Assembly (NCBI GenBank): GCA_965215215.1
Contig: OZ244043.1
Location: forward strand, 3,286,001-3,350,000
DNA length: 64,000 bases
Direction of reading: 5' to 3'
DNA from: CALDTK01 sp965215215
GTDB lineage: Bacteria; Bacteroidota; Bacteroidia; Chitinophagales; Saprospiraceae
Shown here: one piece after another, positions 7,845 to 16,115 of the stretch
How the letters are laid out: the number at the start of each line of letters is the position of its first letter
Position numbering within the stretch: the first letter of the stretch is position 1
Made by a program: the position numbers and the translations under genes
Notes under the pieces: generated by a model
The model's input: only the letters and a program-made list of their open reading frames with translations
What the model was told of the DNA's origin: nothing
The model's database searches: none

Positions 7845-8106
7845 GACCTCACTCATGGCGCGCGAACAGAAGCGCCAACGTATGGTGGATCGCTACGCCG
7901 AGACGCGTAAGCAACTCAAAGAAGATGGAGATTGGGAGGGCCTTGATAAGCTCCCCCGCAACTCCAATAAGATTCGCTTGCACAACCGCTGCCGCCTCAC
8001 CGGTCGGCCTAAAGGATATATGCGCAAGTTTGGTCTTTGTCGCGTGAAGTTTCGCGAAATGGCACTCAACGGCAAAATCCCCGGGATCACCAAGGCGAGC
8101 TGGTAA
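7837..8106 (+). CDS. rpsN: 30S ribosomal protein S14 (zinc-free form)
   Basis: An 89-residue S14 with C-terminal part LHNRCRLTGRPKGYMRKFGLCRVKFREMALNGKIPGITKASW. It is the long form lacking the CxxC...CxxC zinc ribbon of the short S14. The start overlaps the end of rplE by eight bases. It is preferred over an in-frame ATG six codons later because MARTSLMAREQKRQRMV matches the usual N-terminus of the long form. S14 acts in assembly of the small-subunit head. Confidence 0.97.
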   Translation: MARTSLMAREQKRQRMVDRYAETRKQLKEDGDWEGLDKLPRNSNKIRLHNRCRLTGRPKGYMRKFGLCRVKFREMALNGKIPGITKASW

Positions 8107-8140
8107 CAGTTCGAACCAGGCCGACCCAAACAACAGCGTA

Positions 8141-8545
8141 ATGGCAGTTACAGACCCAATCGGTGATTACCTCACCCGTATTCGCAACGCCCAGCTTGCT
8201 GGCCACCGCGTAGTCGAGATCCCTAGCTCTGGAATCAAGAAGAGCATCACGGAGATCCTTTACAAGAACGGATATATTTTTCGGTACCAGTTCGACGACT
8301 CGATCAAGCCACAGGCTGTGATCAGGATTGCCTTGAAGTACGATGCCGCTACGCGTAAGCCTATTATACGTAAGCTAGAGCGCGTAAGTAAACCGGGTTT
8401 ACGCAAGTACGCGGGCAAGGACAACCTCCCGCGAGTGATCAACGGTTTAGGTATCGCTATCATTTCGACCTCTAACGGTCTGATGACCAACAAGGAGGCT
8501 GGCCGCCAGGGCGTCGGAGGCGAGGTGCTTTGCCGTATTTACTAA
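8141..8545 (+). CDS. rpsH: 30S ribosomal protein S8
   Basis: A 134-residue S8, a primary binder of the central 16S domain and, in E. coli, the repressor of the spc operon. It shows DPIGDYLTRIRNAQLAGHRVVEIPSSGIKKSI, VSKPGLRKYAGKDNLPRVINGLGIAIISTSNGLMTNKEA and the terminal GGEVLCRIY. All elements are intact. Spacing to both neighbours is about 20-35 bases. Confidence 0.98.
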   Translation: MAVTDPIGDYLTRIRNAQLAGHRVVEIPSSGIKKSITEILYKNGYIFRYQFDDSIKPQAVIRIALKYDAATRKPIIRKLERVSKPGLRKYAGKDNLPRVINGLGIAIISTSNGLMTNKEAGRQGVGGEVLCRIY

Positions 8546-8564
8546 CTCACCGCAAGAACGCAGC

Positions 8565-9119
8565 ATGTCACGTATCGGAAAAGCGCCAATCGATGTCCCT
8601 CAGGGAGTAACCATTGATGTAGGTAACGACAACGTCGTTAAGGTTAAGGGTCCTAAAGGAGAACTTTCACAGCAGGTTGATTCGAGTCTTTCGGTAGGCG
8701 TCGAGGATGGCATTTTGAACGTTAGTCGCGCCGACGAAACGAAGCGCTCGCGCTCGATGCACGGGCTTTACCGCTCGCTGATCAACAATATGGTTGTCGG
8801 GGTGATCCAAGGGTACACGAAGACGATGGAAGCTGTAGGTGTCGGTTATCGCGCCTCCAACAGCGGTCAGTTGCTCGAGCTTAGCCTGGGGTATTCTCAC
8901 CCGATTTTCTTTGGTGTCCCTGATGAGATCAAAGTAGAGACGGTTACCGAGAAGGGTAAGCCGCCGAGAATTATTTTGACCGGAATTGACAAACAGTTAC
9001 TTGGCCATATTGCCGCCAAGATTCGGAGCTTCCGTAAGCCAGAGCCTTACAAGGGCAAGGGCATCCGTTTTCAGGGCGAAGAGATTCGTCGCAAAGCCGG
9101 TAAGACCGCCGCGAAGTAA
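8565..9119 (+). CDS. rplF: 50S ribosomal protein L6
   Basis: A 184-residue L6 with the two duplicated domains of the family. Domain 1 begins SRIGKAPIDVPQGVTIDV with VKGPKGELS; domain 2 includes GVGYRASNSGQLLELSLGYSHPIFFGVPDEI and ends GKGIRFQGEEIRRKAGKTAAK. L6 lies near the factor-binding site and sarcin-ricin loop. Start and length are normal. Confidence 0.98.
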   Translation: MSRIGKAPIDVPQGVTIDVGNDNVVKVKGPKGELSQQVDSSLSVGVEDGILNVSRADETKRSRSMHGLYRSLINNMVVGVIQGYTKTMEAVGVGYRASNSGQLLELSLGYSHPIFFGVPDEIKVETVTEKGKPPRIILTGIDKQLLGHIAAKIRSFRKPEPYKGKGIRFQGEEIRRKAGKTAAK

Positions 9120-9174
9120 ACTTCCATTCGATTACACCCGCGGTTTCGCCTCCGCTACTCAGTATACAATCCTC

Positions 9175-9528
9175 ATGGCCCTTACTAAAATTGACCGTCG
9201 TCGGCGTATTCACAACCGGGTACGTCGCAAGATTCAAGGGACGCCGAGCCGTCCACGTTTAGCCGTTTACCGTTCCAACAAGGCAATTTACTGCCAAGTC
9301 ATTGACGACTCACAGGGAATAACTCTCGCTGCTGCATCGTCGCGCGACGATGGCTTCAGTGCCGATGGTACGAAGTCGGATATCGCGAAGGCCGTTGGTA
9401 AGAGTCTCGCAGAGAAGGCTAGCGCGGCTGGCGTTTCACAAGTCATCTTCGATCGTGGGGGTTATCTTTTTCACGGTCGTGTGAAATCACTCGCCGAAGG
9501 TGCCCGTGAAGGTGGGCTCAAATTTTAA
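9175..9528 (+). CDS. rplR: 50S ribosomal protein L18
   Basis: A 117-residue L18, which brings 5S rRNA into the large subunit together with L5. The start at 9175 is chosen although the frame is open further upstream, because MALTKIDRRRRIHNRVRRKIQGTPSRPRLAVYRSNKAIYCQVIDD is the conserved beginning. The end GGYLFHGRVKSLAEGAREGGLKF is also conserved. rpsE begins three bases after the stop. Confidence 0.97.
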   Translation: MALTKIDRRRRIHNRVRRKIQGTPSRPRLAVYRSNKAIYCQVIDDSQGITLAAASSRDDGFSADGTKSDIAKAVGKSLAEKASAAGVSQVIFDRGGYLFHGRVKSLAEGAREGGLKF

Positions 9529-9531
9529 GCT

Positions 9532-10065
9532 ATGGCACGTCGTAACGACAAAGGCAACAACCGCGGTCGCGACCGCCAGGCCGACAGTGAGTTTAAGGAT
9601 AAGTTGGTCAACCTAAACCGTGTAAGTAAAGCTACCAAAGGTGGTCGGACGTTCAGCTTCGCCGCCTTGGTGGTCGTCGGTGATCTAGCCGGTCGGGTAG
9701 GGTTCGGCCTCGGAAAGGCCCGCGATGTGGCCGAGTGTATCCAAAAGGCCACCGAAGCTGCTAAGAAAAACTTGATCAACATCCCGCTTCGCAACGGAAC
9801 GATCCCCCACGAACAATTGGGGAAATTCGGTGCCGGTAAAGTGATGATCAAGCCAGCCTCCGCTGGTACCGGTGTTATAGCCGGGGGGGCCATGCGTCCC
9901 ATTTTCGAACTCGGTGGAGTACACGACGTACTCGCTAAATCGCAGGGGTCCTCAAATCCACAAAACGTCATCAAGGCCACCCTCGATGCGCTGACCAAAC
10001 TTCGCAGTCCGAAGATGGTGGCAAAGCAAAGGGGCCTTTCTATTCAACAGGTCTTCGAAGGCTAG
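9532..10065 (+). CDS. rpsE: 30S ribosomal protein S5
   Basis: A 177-residue S5, part of the mRNA entry and of the fidelity centre of the small subunit. The double-stranded-RNA-binding-like domain is visible in DKLVNLNRVSKATKGGRTFSFAALVVVGDLAGRVGFGLGKARDV. The second domain carries GAGKVMIKPASAGTGVIAGGAMRPIFELGGVHDVLAKSQGSSNPQNVIKAT. The sequence is complete and ordinary. Confidence 0.98.
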   Translation: MARRNDKGNNRGRDRQADSEFKDKLVNLNRVSKATKGGRTFSFAALVVVGDLAGRVGFGLGKARDVAECIQKATEAAKKNLINIPLRNGTIPHEQLGKFGAGKVMIKPASAGTGVIAGGAMRPIFELGGVHDVLAKSQGSSNPQNVIKATLDALTKLRSPKMVAKQRGLSIQQVFEG

Positions 10066-10109
10066 GGCGCATACCTCCTAAACTCTGAAGCTCCGTAATC
10101 CACCACGCT

Positions 10110-10286
10110 ATGGCTACCATCAAGATCACACAGATTAAAAGTGCCATTGACCGCCCCCTCCGTCAGAAGCGCACGCTCCAAGCTCTAGGGTTGCGTCGCA
10201 TCAATCAAACCGTCGAGCACACCGAGGGCGATGCCATGCGCGGTATGATAGCCAAAGTCGCGCACCTGGTTCGCGTCGAAGGTTAG
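10110..10286 (+). CDS. rpmD: 50S ribosomal protein L30
   Basis: A 58-residue L30, found by translating the 250-base gap between rpsE and rplO. The product begins MATIKITQIKSAIDRPLRQKRTLQALGLRRINQTVEHTEG and ends AKVAHLVRVEG, which matches L30 in length and pattern (basic first strand, then the LGLRRINQTV helix). L30 is a small peripheral large-subunit protein. It lies between rpsE and rplO, its normal place. Confidence 0.96.
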   Translation: MATIKITQIKSAIDRPLRQKRTLQALGLRRINQTVEHTEGDAMRGMIAKVAHLVRVEG

Positions 10287-10312
10287 AGCCCGTTTCCCTA
10301 AAAGTATAACTC

Positions 10313-10759
10313 ATGGATCTCAGTAACCTACAGCCCTCCCGCGGATCCGTCCGTAACCGCAAGCGCATAGGTCGTGGTGTTGGAAGCGGCAGCGGTCGAA
10401 CCTCCGGCCGCGGACACAAGGGTGCGAAAAGCCGCTCCGGTTATAAAAGCAAGCGTGGTTTTGAAGGCGGCCAGATGCCCCTGCAGATGCGGTTACCCAA
10501 GCGTGGGTTCAAGAGTCCGAACAGGATTGAGTACGTTGCTTTCAACGTTGGCCTTCTTGGCCAACTCGCCGAGAAGCACGGATTCACTGAGATCAACCCG
10601 GAGAATCTGATTGCCGCGGGTATCATTCGCAAGAACGATCGCGTAAAAGTGCTCGGCGATGGCGAGCTTAGTGCTGCCTTACGCATCTCCGCACACGCTG
10701 CGAGTGCCAAGGCCAAGTCGGCTGTCGAGGCAGCCGGTGGCACGATAGATCTCGTTTAA
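10313..10759 (+). CDS. rplO: 50S ribosomal protein L15
   Basis: A 148-residue L15, a late assembly protein. The glycine/arginine-rich N-terminus is evident (LQPSRGSVRNRKRIGRGVGSGSGRTSGRGHKGAKSRSG). So is FEGGQMPLQMRLPKRGFKS and the C-terminal globular part ending in AKAKSAVEAAGGTIDLV. It lies directly upstream of secY with a 13-base gap, as in most bacteria. Confidence 0.98.
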   Translation: MDLSNLQPSRGSVRNRKRIGRGVGSGSGRTSGRGHKGAKSRSGYKSKRGFEGGQMPLQMRLPKRGFKSPNRIEYVAFNVGLLGQLAEKHGFTEINPENLIAAGIIRKNDRVKVLGDGELSAALRISAHAASAKAKSAVEAAGGTIDLV

Positions 10760-10772
10760 TAGCCGTCGATAC

Positions 10773-12152
10773 ATGAAACAGTTTTTCACTTCCCTTCAGA
10801 ACATCTGGAAGATAGATGAGCTGCGTACCCGCATTCTCTTTACGCTGGGTCTGCTCTTCGTCTACCGGGTCGGTAGCTTTATTGTTTTGCCGGGTGTCGT
10901 GCCCGCCAAGCTAGAAGCCGCCGTGGGCTCTGGGTCGGGGAGTGACTTACTCGGTCTGCTCAACACCTTTACGGGGGGGGCTTTCAGCCAAGGAGCGATC
11001 CTGGCGTTAGGCATCATGCCGTACATCACGGCCTCGATCATCATCCAACTGCTCGGCTTCGCTGTTCCGTACTTTCAGAAGCTACAGAGCAAAGAGGGGG
11101 AAAGCGGGCGCAAGCGGCTCACTCAGATTACACGTCTCTTGACCATCGCGATCACCTTGGTTCAGGGTGGTGCCTATTTGACTTTCTTGACCACTTCGGA
11201 CGCGGTCGATTCTACGGTTGGACCAGGTTTGTTCTACGCTGCGGGACTCATTATCCTGTCCGCGGGTACGATCTTCGCCATGTGGTTAGGTGAGAAGATC
11301 ACGGATCGTGGAATCGGTAACGGTGTTTCTCTACTCATTACGATTGGGATCATTGCCTCACTCCCGCAGGCGTTCGTCGGTGAGTTTGTAAGCCGCCAAG
11401 CTTCCGGCGGGTTGTTTCTTTTCGTCCTCGAGCTCGGGATCTTGTTCGCTATCGTAATGGCTACCGTCTTGATCGTACAGGGCATTCGGAAGATCCCGAT
11501 CCAGTATGCGAAGCGGATGGTAGGGCGGGGTAGCGCCGAGATCAGTGCCGCCGCAAACAAGGATAACATTCCGATCAAGGTTATCGCGGCGGGTGTGATG
11601 CCGATCATATTCGCTCAGGCACTGATGTTTCTGCCGACCACGATCTTACAGAGTCTAGCTGGTCCGGACTCCGACGCGGGCACGGGTTCGTTGTTGCGTT
11701 CACTCAGCGATTTCACCTCGTTGCCCTACAATATCCTGACGTTTGTAATGGTGGTGCTATTTACCTACGTGTATACGGCCTTGATCGTAAACCCCACCCA
11801 GTACGCTGAGTACCTCAAGCAACGTAACGCTTTCATTCCTGGCGTCCTACCGGGCAAGCCGTCCGCTGATTTTATCGATACCGTAACTACGCGCATTACG
11901 CTTCCAGGGTCGATTGCACTCGGTCTTATCGCTATCCTCCCGGGTATTATCGCGAATCTCCTCGGAAACTCTAACCCGGGCTTCATTCTGTTCTTCGGAG
12001 GCACATCCCTGCTTATTCTCGTCGCAGTGGTACTTGATACGCTGCAACAAATCCAGAGCTACTTACTCATGCGTCGGTACGACGGATTGGTCAAATCTGG
12101 CCGGGTACAAGGTCGTAAGAGTACTATGGAGCAAATCGGTTCCACGTTTTAG
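10773..12152 (+). CDS. secY: Preprotein translocase channel subunit SecY
   Basis: A 459-residue polytopic inner-membrane protein with about ten hydrophobic segments. SecY forms the SecYEG channel through which unfolded proteins cross or enter the inner membrane. Signature stretches are YRVGSFIVLPGV at the first membrane helix, FTGGAFSQGAILALGIMPYITASIIIQLLGFAVPYFQKLQ (plug and second helix), and TDRGIGNGVSLLITIGIIASLP. The cytosolic loop IPIQYAKRMVGR follows. It feeds the Sec-dependent precursors, including the lipoprotein and T9SS proteins encoded further along the window. Confidence 0.99.
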   Translation: MKQFFTSLQNIWKIDELRTRILFTLGLLFVYRVGSFIVLPGVVPAKLEAAVGSGSGSDLLGLLNTFTGGAFSQGAILALGIMPYITASIIIQLLGFAVPYFQKLQSKEGESGRKRLTQITRLLTIAITLVQGGAYLTFLTTSDAVDSTVGPGLFYAAGLIILSAGTIFAMWLGEKITDRGIGNGVSLLITIGIIASLPQAFVGEFVSRQASGGLFLFVLELGILFAIVMATVLIVQGIRKIPIQYAKRMVGRGSAEISAAANKDNIPIKVIAAGVMPIIFAQALMFLPTTILQSLAGPDSDAGTGSLLRSLSDFTSLPYNILTFVMVVLFTYVYTALIVNPTQYAEYLKQRNAFIPGVLPGKPSADFIDTVTTRITLPGSIALGLIAILPGIIANLLGNSNPGFILFFGGTSLLILVAVVLDTLQQIQSYLLMRRYDGLVKSGRVQGRKSTMEQIGSTF

Positions 12153-12198
12153 CGAAAGCCGCTTAACCGTAGATGACCACAGCCGTTGTTGACCTTGC

Positions 12199-13029
12199 AT
12201 GGCCAGAAGTAAGACGATCTTCCACAAAACACACGCCGAGATTGAGGCGATGCGGGAGAGTAACCTCCTTGTAAGCAAGACGCTGGCGTACCTCGGGTCC
12301 TTACTACGGCCAGGGATTACCGGTACGGAGTTGGATCGTCTGGCCGAAGAATTTATACGGGATCACGGGGCACGTCCTTCGTTCAAAGGTCTTTACGGAT
12401 GCCCGAGCTCGATCTTGACGAGCGTCAACGAATGCGTTGTCCACGGTTTGCCTACCGCGAGGCCCTACACGGAGACGGACGTAGTGTCCATCGACTGTGG
12501 TGCCTACCTAAATGAATTCCACGGCGATTCAGCCTACACCTTTGCCTTCGGTGGTGTAGACGCGGACACGATGGAGATGCTGGAGGCGACGAATCAATCG
12601 CTCTATATCGGGATCGAGCGTGCGAGAGTAGGCAATCGTATTGGGGATGTGGGCTTCGCGATCCAAGACTTCATCGAGCGGCGTTGCGGTTACGCGGTCG
12701 TTCGTGAGCTTACCGGTCACGGGATAGGTCGGGAGTTTCACGAAGCCCCGGAGGTTGCTAACTACGGTCGACGGAACAGTGGCCCGATCATTCGGCCCGG
12801 ACTGGTGATCGCGATCGAACCGATGGTAAATAGTCGGGAGCGGCACGTAGCTACGCTCGAGGACGGGTGGACGATCGTTGCCAAGGACGGCCTACCTACC
12901 GCGCACTTCGAGCACTCTGTGGCGGTGACTCGCCAGGGGCCTGACATACTGAGCGATCATACCTTCATCGAGGCAAGCGTTGAGAAAAACGAGTACCTCC
13001 ACGCTCCAGTAGCCTCGGTTTTAGTATAA
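12199..13029 (+). CDS. map: Methionine aminopeptidase, type I
   Basis: A 276-residue type I methionine aminopeptidase, which removes the initiator methionine from nascent proteins. The metal ligands can be followed: SIDCGAYLNEFHGDSAYTF supplies the two aspartates, ELTGHGIGREFHEAPEVANYG the histidine, and IEPMVN plus the late glutamate region the rest. The start at 12199 gives MARSKTIFHKTHAEIEAMRESN. The gene follows secY in the usual spc-alpha order secY-map-infA. It may be a little longer than typical at the C-terminus. Confidence 0.97.
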   Translation: MARSKTIFHKTHAEIEAMRESNLLVSKTLAYLGSLLRPGITGTELDRLAEEFIRDHGARPSFKGLYGCPSSILTSVNECVVHGLPTARPYTETDVVSIDCGAYLNEFHGDSAYTFAFGGVDADTMEMLEATNQSLYIGIERARVGNRIGDVGFAIQDFIERRCGYAVVRELTGHGIGREFHEAPEVANYGRRNSGPIIRPGLVIAIEPMVNSRERHVATLEDGWTIVAKDGLPTAHFEHSVAVTRQGPDILSDHTFIEASVEKNEYLHAPVASVLV

Positions 13030-13034
13030 AATAC

Positions 13035-13042
13035 TATCTTCG
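13035..13042 (+). promoter_or_regulatory. Candidate -7 promoter element of infA
   Basis: TATCTTCG lies 18 bases before the infA ATG and 5 bases after the map stop, in a locally AT-rich stretch. It fits the Bacteroidota -7 pattern TAnnTTTG with one change and equals the element before rplP. A start site around 13049 would leave a 10-15 base leader. No clear -33 TTG is seen. Confidence 0.45.
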
Positions 13043-13060
13043 CCGCCCGAAACTCGAAAC

Positions 13061-13279
13061 ATGGCGAAACAAGGCTTGATCAAGCAGGACGGTGTTATCC
13101 AGGAAGCACTGTCGAACGCTATGTTCAGGGTACGCCTTGAGAACGACCACGAGATTGTGGCGACTATCTCCGGAAAGATGCGGATGCACTACATCAGAAT
13201 CCTTCCGGGTGATCGCGTGGCGGTCGAAATGTCACCTTACGATCTTTCTCGGGGGCGTATCACGTATCGCTACAAGTAG
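13061..13279 (+). CDS. infA: Translation initiation factor IF-1
   Basis: A 72-residue IF-1, an OB-fold protein that occupies the A site during initiation. It reads MAKQGLIKQDGVIQEALSNAMFRVRLENDHEIVATISGKMRMHYIRILPGDRVAVEMSPYDLSRGRITYRYK, matching the family over its full length. It lies between map and rpmJ with its own promoter-like element. Confidence 0.99.
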   Translation: MAKQGLIKQDGVIQEALSNAMFRVRLENDHEIVATISGKMRMHYIRILPGDRVAVEMSPYDLSRGRITYRYK

Positions 13280-13303
13280 TCCTAACCCCATAAAGCCAAC
13301 GAC

Positions 13304-13420
13304 ATGAAAGTTCGAGCATCAGTTAAGAAGCGGTCGGTCGACTGCAAGATCGTCCGCCGTAAGGGGAGGGTTTACATCATCAACAAGAAGAATCCGAAGT
13401 TCAAGCAGCGTCAGGGCTAA
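13304..13420 (+). CDS. rpmJ: 50S ribosomal protein L36 (zinc-free form)
   Basis: A 38-residue L36 translated from the infA-rpsM gap. It begins MKVRASVKKRSVDCKIVRRK and ends NKKNPKFKQRQG, the normal frame and length. Of the zinc ligands of the metal-binding form (three Cys and one His) only the second cysteine, C14, remains; the others are replaced. It is therefore the zinc-independent version, consistent with the long S14 in the same cluster. Confidence 0.96.
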   Translation: MKVRASVKKRSVDCKIVRRKGRVYIINKKNPKFKQRQG

Positions 13421-13444
13421 GCTCGCGCACTACTCAAATTAGCT

Positions 13445-13822
13445 ATGGCCAGAATTTCCGGAGTTGATCTCCCCCGCCGCAAGCGAGGCATCGTTGCGCT
13501 CACTTACATCTTTGGTATTGGTGCTTCTCGCGCCAAGCAGATTCTGGACGCCGCGGAGGTTGACGGAAACATCAAGGTTGAGGATTGGTCGGACGAGAAC
13601 GTGCGGGCCATTTCGCGAATCATCCAGGATGAGTACAAGACCGAGGGTGAGCTACGCTCGGAGGTTCAAACGAGCATCAAGCGCCTGATGGACATCGTAT
13701 CCAACCGCGGTCTCCGTCACCGTCGTGGGCTCCCCCTACGTGGCCAGCGTACCCGTACCAATGCCCGTACTCGTAAGGGGCGTCGCAAGACGGTTGCCAA
13801 CAAGAAGAAGGCTACCAAGTAA
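13445..13822 (+). CDS. rpsM: 30S ribosomal protein S13
   Basis: A 125-residue S13, which contacts the P-site tRNA and bridges the two subunits. The sequence contains ARISGVDLPRRKRGIVALTYIFGIGASRAKQIL with its helix-hairpin-helix-like turn. It also has IKRLMDIVSNRGLRHRRGLPLRGQRTRTNARTRKGRRKTVANKKK at the C-terminus. Position ahead of rpsK and rpsD is standard for the alpha operon. Confidence 0.98.
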   Translation: MARISGVDLPRRKRGIVALTYIFGIGASRAKQILDAAEVDGNIKVEDWSDENVRAISRIIQDEYKTEGELRSEVQTSIKRLMDIVSNRGLRHRRGLPLRGQRTRTNARTRKGRRKTVANKKKATK

Positions 13823-13843
13823 CTCGATAAGCTATCTATTCCT

Positions 13844-14236
13844 ATGGCAAAGGCCACTAAAAAAGCCACCAAGAAGCGTAAGGTTAACGTAGAGCCGGAA
13901 GGTTATGTCTACGTGAAAGCCTCCTTCAACAACATCATCATCTCTCTTACCAACAAGAAGGGGGATGTGATCAGCTGGGCGACAGCCGGTAAGGCGGGGT
14001 TTCGCGGATCTAAGAAGAACACGCCTTACGCCGCGCAGGTAGCCGCAAGTGACGCCGCTAAGGTAGCGTACGACGCGGGTATGCGTGCTGCCCACGTGTT
14101 CGTAAAGGGACCCGGTTCGGGTCGTGAGGCTGCGATTCGTGCGGTTGACCAATCCGGCATCAAGATCACCAAGATTCAAGATGTTACTCCTATTCCTCAT
14201 AACGGTTGCCGCCCGCCCAAGCGTCGTCGCGTTTAA
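13844..14236 (+). CDS. rpsK: 30S ribosomal protein S11
   Basis: A 130-residue S11, located on the platform near the E site and the Shine-Dalgarno helix. Conserved: YVYVKASFNNIIISLTNKKGDVISWATAGKAGFRGSKKNTPYAAQVAA, FVKGPGSGREAAIRAVDQSGIKI and the C-terminus VTPIPHNGCRPPKRRRV. In Bacteroidota S11 is implicated in the lack of Shine-Dalgarno use. The weak ribosome-binding sites throughout this window agree with that, though the link is from general knowledge. Confidence 0.98.
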   Translation: MAKATKKATKKRKVNVEPEGYVYVKASFNNIIISLTNKKGDVISWATAGKAGFRGSKKNTPYAAQVAASDAAKVAYDAGMRAAHVFVKGPGSGREAAIRAVDQSGIKITKIQDVTPIPHNGCRPPKRRRV

Positions 14237-14261
14237 TCCCCGCGACTAAAACTGATCTTCT

Positions 14262-14876
14262 ATGGCCCGTTATACAGGACCTACCACTAAAAAAGCTCGT
14301 GCCCTAGGCGAGGCTATTTTCGGTTACGATCGCGCCTTCGAGAAGCGTAAGTACAAGCCCGGACAGCACGGCAACACGCGTCGTCGGCGCCGCCAGAGCA
14401 CGGATTACTCACTCCAATTGCTGGAGAAGCAGAAGGCGAAGTACACGTACGGTGTACTTGAGCGGCAATTTCGGAATACGTTCGCTACGGCAACCGCTTC
14501 GCGTGGTGTGACGGGCGAGAACTTACTTCAGCTACTCGAAGCCCGTCTCGATAACGTGGTCTTCCGTCTCGGCATCGCGCCGACACGTCGGGCTGCCCGT
14601 CAGTTGGTTACGCACAAACACGTGATGGTCAACAATGTCTTGAGTCACACTCCGAGTACTCGACTGAAGCCAGGTGACGTAGTTAAGGTTCGCGATAAGT
14701 CGCAAGCCCTCGATGTCGTTCGTAATTCGATTGGTAACATCAGCGATTCCCGGCGTCACGGTTGGCTAGAGTTCAATAAGGACCGCCAGGAGGGAACCTT
14801 CTTAGCGTATCCTACTCGCGATCAAATTCCGGAGAAGATTAACGAACAGCTGATCGTCGAACTCTACTCTAAGTAG
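14262..14876 (+). CDS. rpsD: 30S ribosomal protein S4
   Basis: A 204-residue S4, an assembly initiator and, in E. coli, repressor of the alpha operon. The N-terminal region is ARYTGPTTKKARALGEAIFGYDRAFEKRKYKPGQHG. The S4 RNA-binding domain runs through LEARLDNVVFRLGIAPTRRAARQLVTHKHVMVNNV. The N-terminal zinc cysteines found in some bacteria are absent. A 100-base leader with hairpins separates it from rpoA. Confidence 0.98.
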   Translation: MARYTGPTTKKARALGEAIFGYDRAFEKRKYKPGQHGNTRRRRRQSTDYSLQLLEKQKAKYTYGVLERQFRNTFATATASRGVTGENLLQLLEARLDNVVFRLGIAPTRRAARQLVTHKHVMVNNVLSHTPSTRLKPGDVVKVRDKSQALDVVRNSIGNISDSRRHGWLEFNKDRQEGTFLAYPTRDQIPEKINEQLIVELYSK

Positions 14877-14893
14877 CGCGTTCGATTAACCTT

Positions 14894-14921
14894 TCGACTT
14901 AGTCGAGATCTGTATTTACAG
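14894..14921 (+). promoter_or_regulatory. Two small palindromes in the rpsD-rpoA spacer
   Basis: TCGACTTAGTCGA (14894-14906, 6-base arms around one T) is followed by CTGTATTTACAG (14910-14921, 5-base arms around TT). Both lie in the 102-base gap before rpoA, near a CTTTCG promoter-like string. They may form adjacent RNA hairpins controlling rpoA, or mark an attenuator. Arms are short and the call is tentative. Confidence 0.35.
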
Positions 14922-14978
14922 GTTTCGGCTCAGTGCGTATTTCCCACTCCGCTTCCTGTTACACAAGACCTCCCCCGT

Positions 14979-15977
14979 ATGAATATCATGAACTTTCAGA
15001 TGCCAGAGAAAATCCTCCTGCAAAAGGCGGATGAATTCCAGGGTATTTTCGAGTTCAAGCCTTTGGAACCTGGCTTCGGTCAGACCGTAGGCAACTCACT
15101 TCGTCGTGTGCTGCTTAGCTCACTCGAAGGGTACGCCATTAGCGCCGTTCGGATCGGTGGCGTAGATCACGAATTTTCTACGATCAAGGGCGTCGTGGAA
15201 GACGTCGTAGATATCATACTCAACCTCAAGCAGGTTCGGATCCGTCCGATCAATCGTACGAACGATATCGAGGAGGAGCAAATCTACCTCACCGTAGGGG
15301 GGAAGGATGAATTTCGGGCCGGCGATTTGACCGCTAACTCGAGCACGTTCGAGGTCATGAATCCCGACCTGCTCGTCTGCCGGATGGAAACATCGGTAAA
15401 CCTCGAACTCGAACTCACCGTAACCCGGGGGCGCGGCTACGAACCAGCCGGCGAAAGCCTCCCCAAGGATGCACCGATCGGTGTCATCCCGATGGACGCG
15501 ATTTATACGCCGATCAAGAAGGTCGCTTATCGCGTCGAGAACACGCGCGTCGAGCAGCGGACCGACTACGAGCAACTTACCATCGAGGTAACTACCGACG
15601 GGACTATTCACCCGGAGGAGGCCGTCAAGGAGGCCGCGCGCATCCTGATTCGCCACATGACCCTCATCACCAACGAGGACATCACGCTCAACGAATCCGG
15701 CGCGCGTGAGAACCAAATCGTCGACGAGGAAGTGTTGCACATGCGCAAGCTCCTCAAGACTTCCTTGGAGGATCTCGACCTGAGCGTGCGGGCATACAAT
15801 TGCCTCAAGGCCGCTAAGATTAACACGTTAGCCAACCTCGTATCGTACGACACGCACGAGCTGCTTAAGTTTCGCAACTTCGGTAAGAAGTCCCTCGTGG
15901 AAATCGACGAGCTCCTCGCCGAGAAGGGCCTGTCCTTCGGGATGGACATCGCGAAGTACGATCTCGACGAAGAGTAA
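14979..15977 (+). CDS. rpoA: DNA-directed RNA polymerase alpha subunit
   Basis: A 332-residue alpha subunit. The N-terminal dimerisation domain has FEFKPLEPGFGQTVGNSLRRVLLSSLEGYAISAVRIGGVDHEFSTIKGVVEDVVDIILNLK. The C-terminal domain, which binds UP elements and activators, shows LDLSVRAYNCLKAAKINTLANLVSYDTHELLKFRNFGKKSLVEIDELLAEKGLSFGMD. The start at 14979 (MNIMNFQMPEK) is used; a second ATG three codons on is equally possible. The gene precedes rplQ. Confidence 0.99.
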   Translation: MNIMNFQMPEKILLQKADEFQGIFEFKPLEPGFGQTVGNSLRRVLLSSLEGYAISAVRIGGVDHEFSTIKGVVEDVVDIILNLKQVRIRPINRTNDIEEEQIYLTVGGKDEFRAGDLTANSSTFEVMNPDLLVCRMETSVNLELELTVTRGRGYEPAGESLPKDAPIGVIPMDAIYTPIKKVAYRVENTRVEQRTDYEQLTIEVTTDGTIHPEEAVKEAARILIRHMTLITNEDITLNESGARENQIVDEEVLHMRKLLKTSLEDLDLSVRAYNCLKAAKINTLANLVSYDTHELLKFRNFGKKSLVEIDELLAEKGLSFGMDIAKYDLDEE

Positions 15978-16115
15978 ATTCAATCCACCGCGTAGGTCGT
16001 AAACGTCTAGCTCAGATCGTTTGCGGATTAATCGTTTTACGGAAGTACAAAGAGGGATCCTCGTGCGAGCCTACCGCCGCCACCTCTATTGTGTCCGAAT
16101 CAAATCCACCGACCG

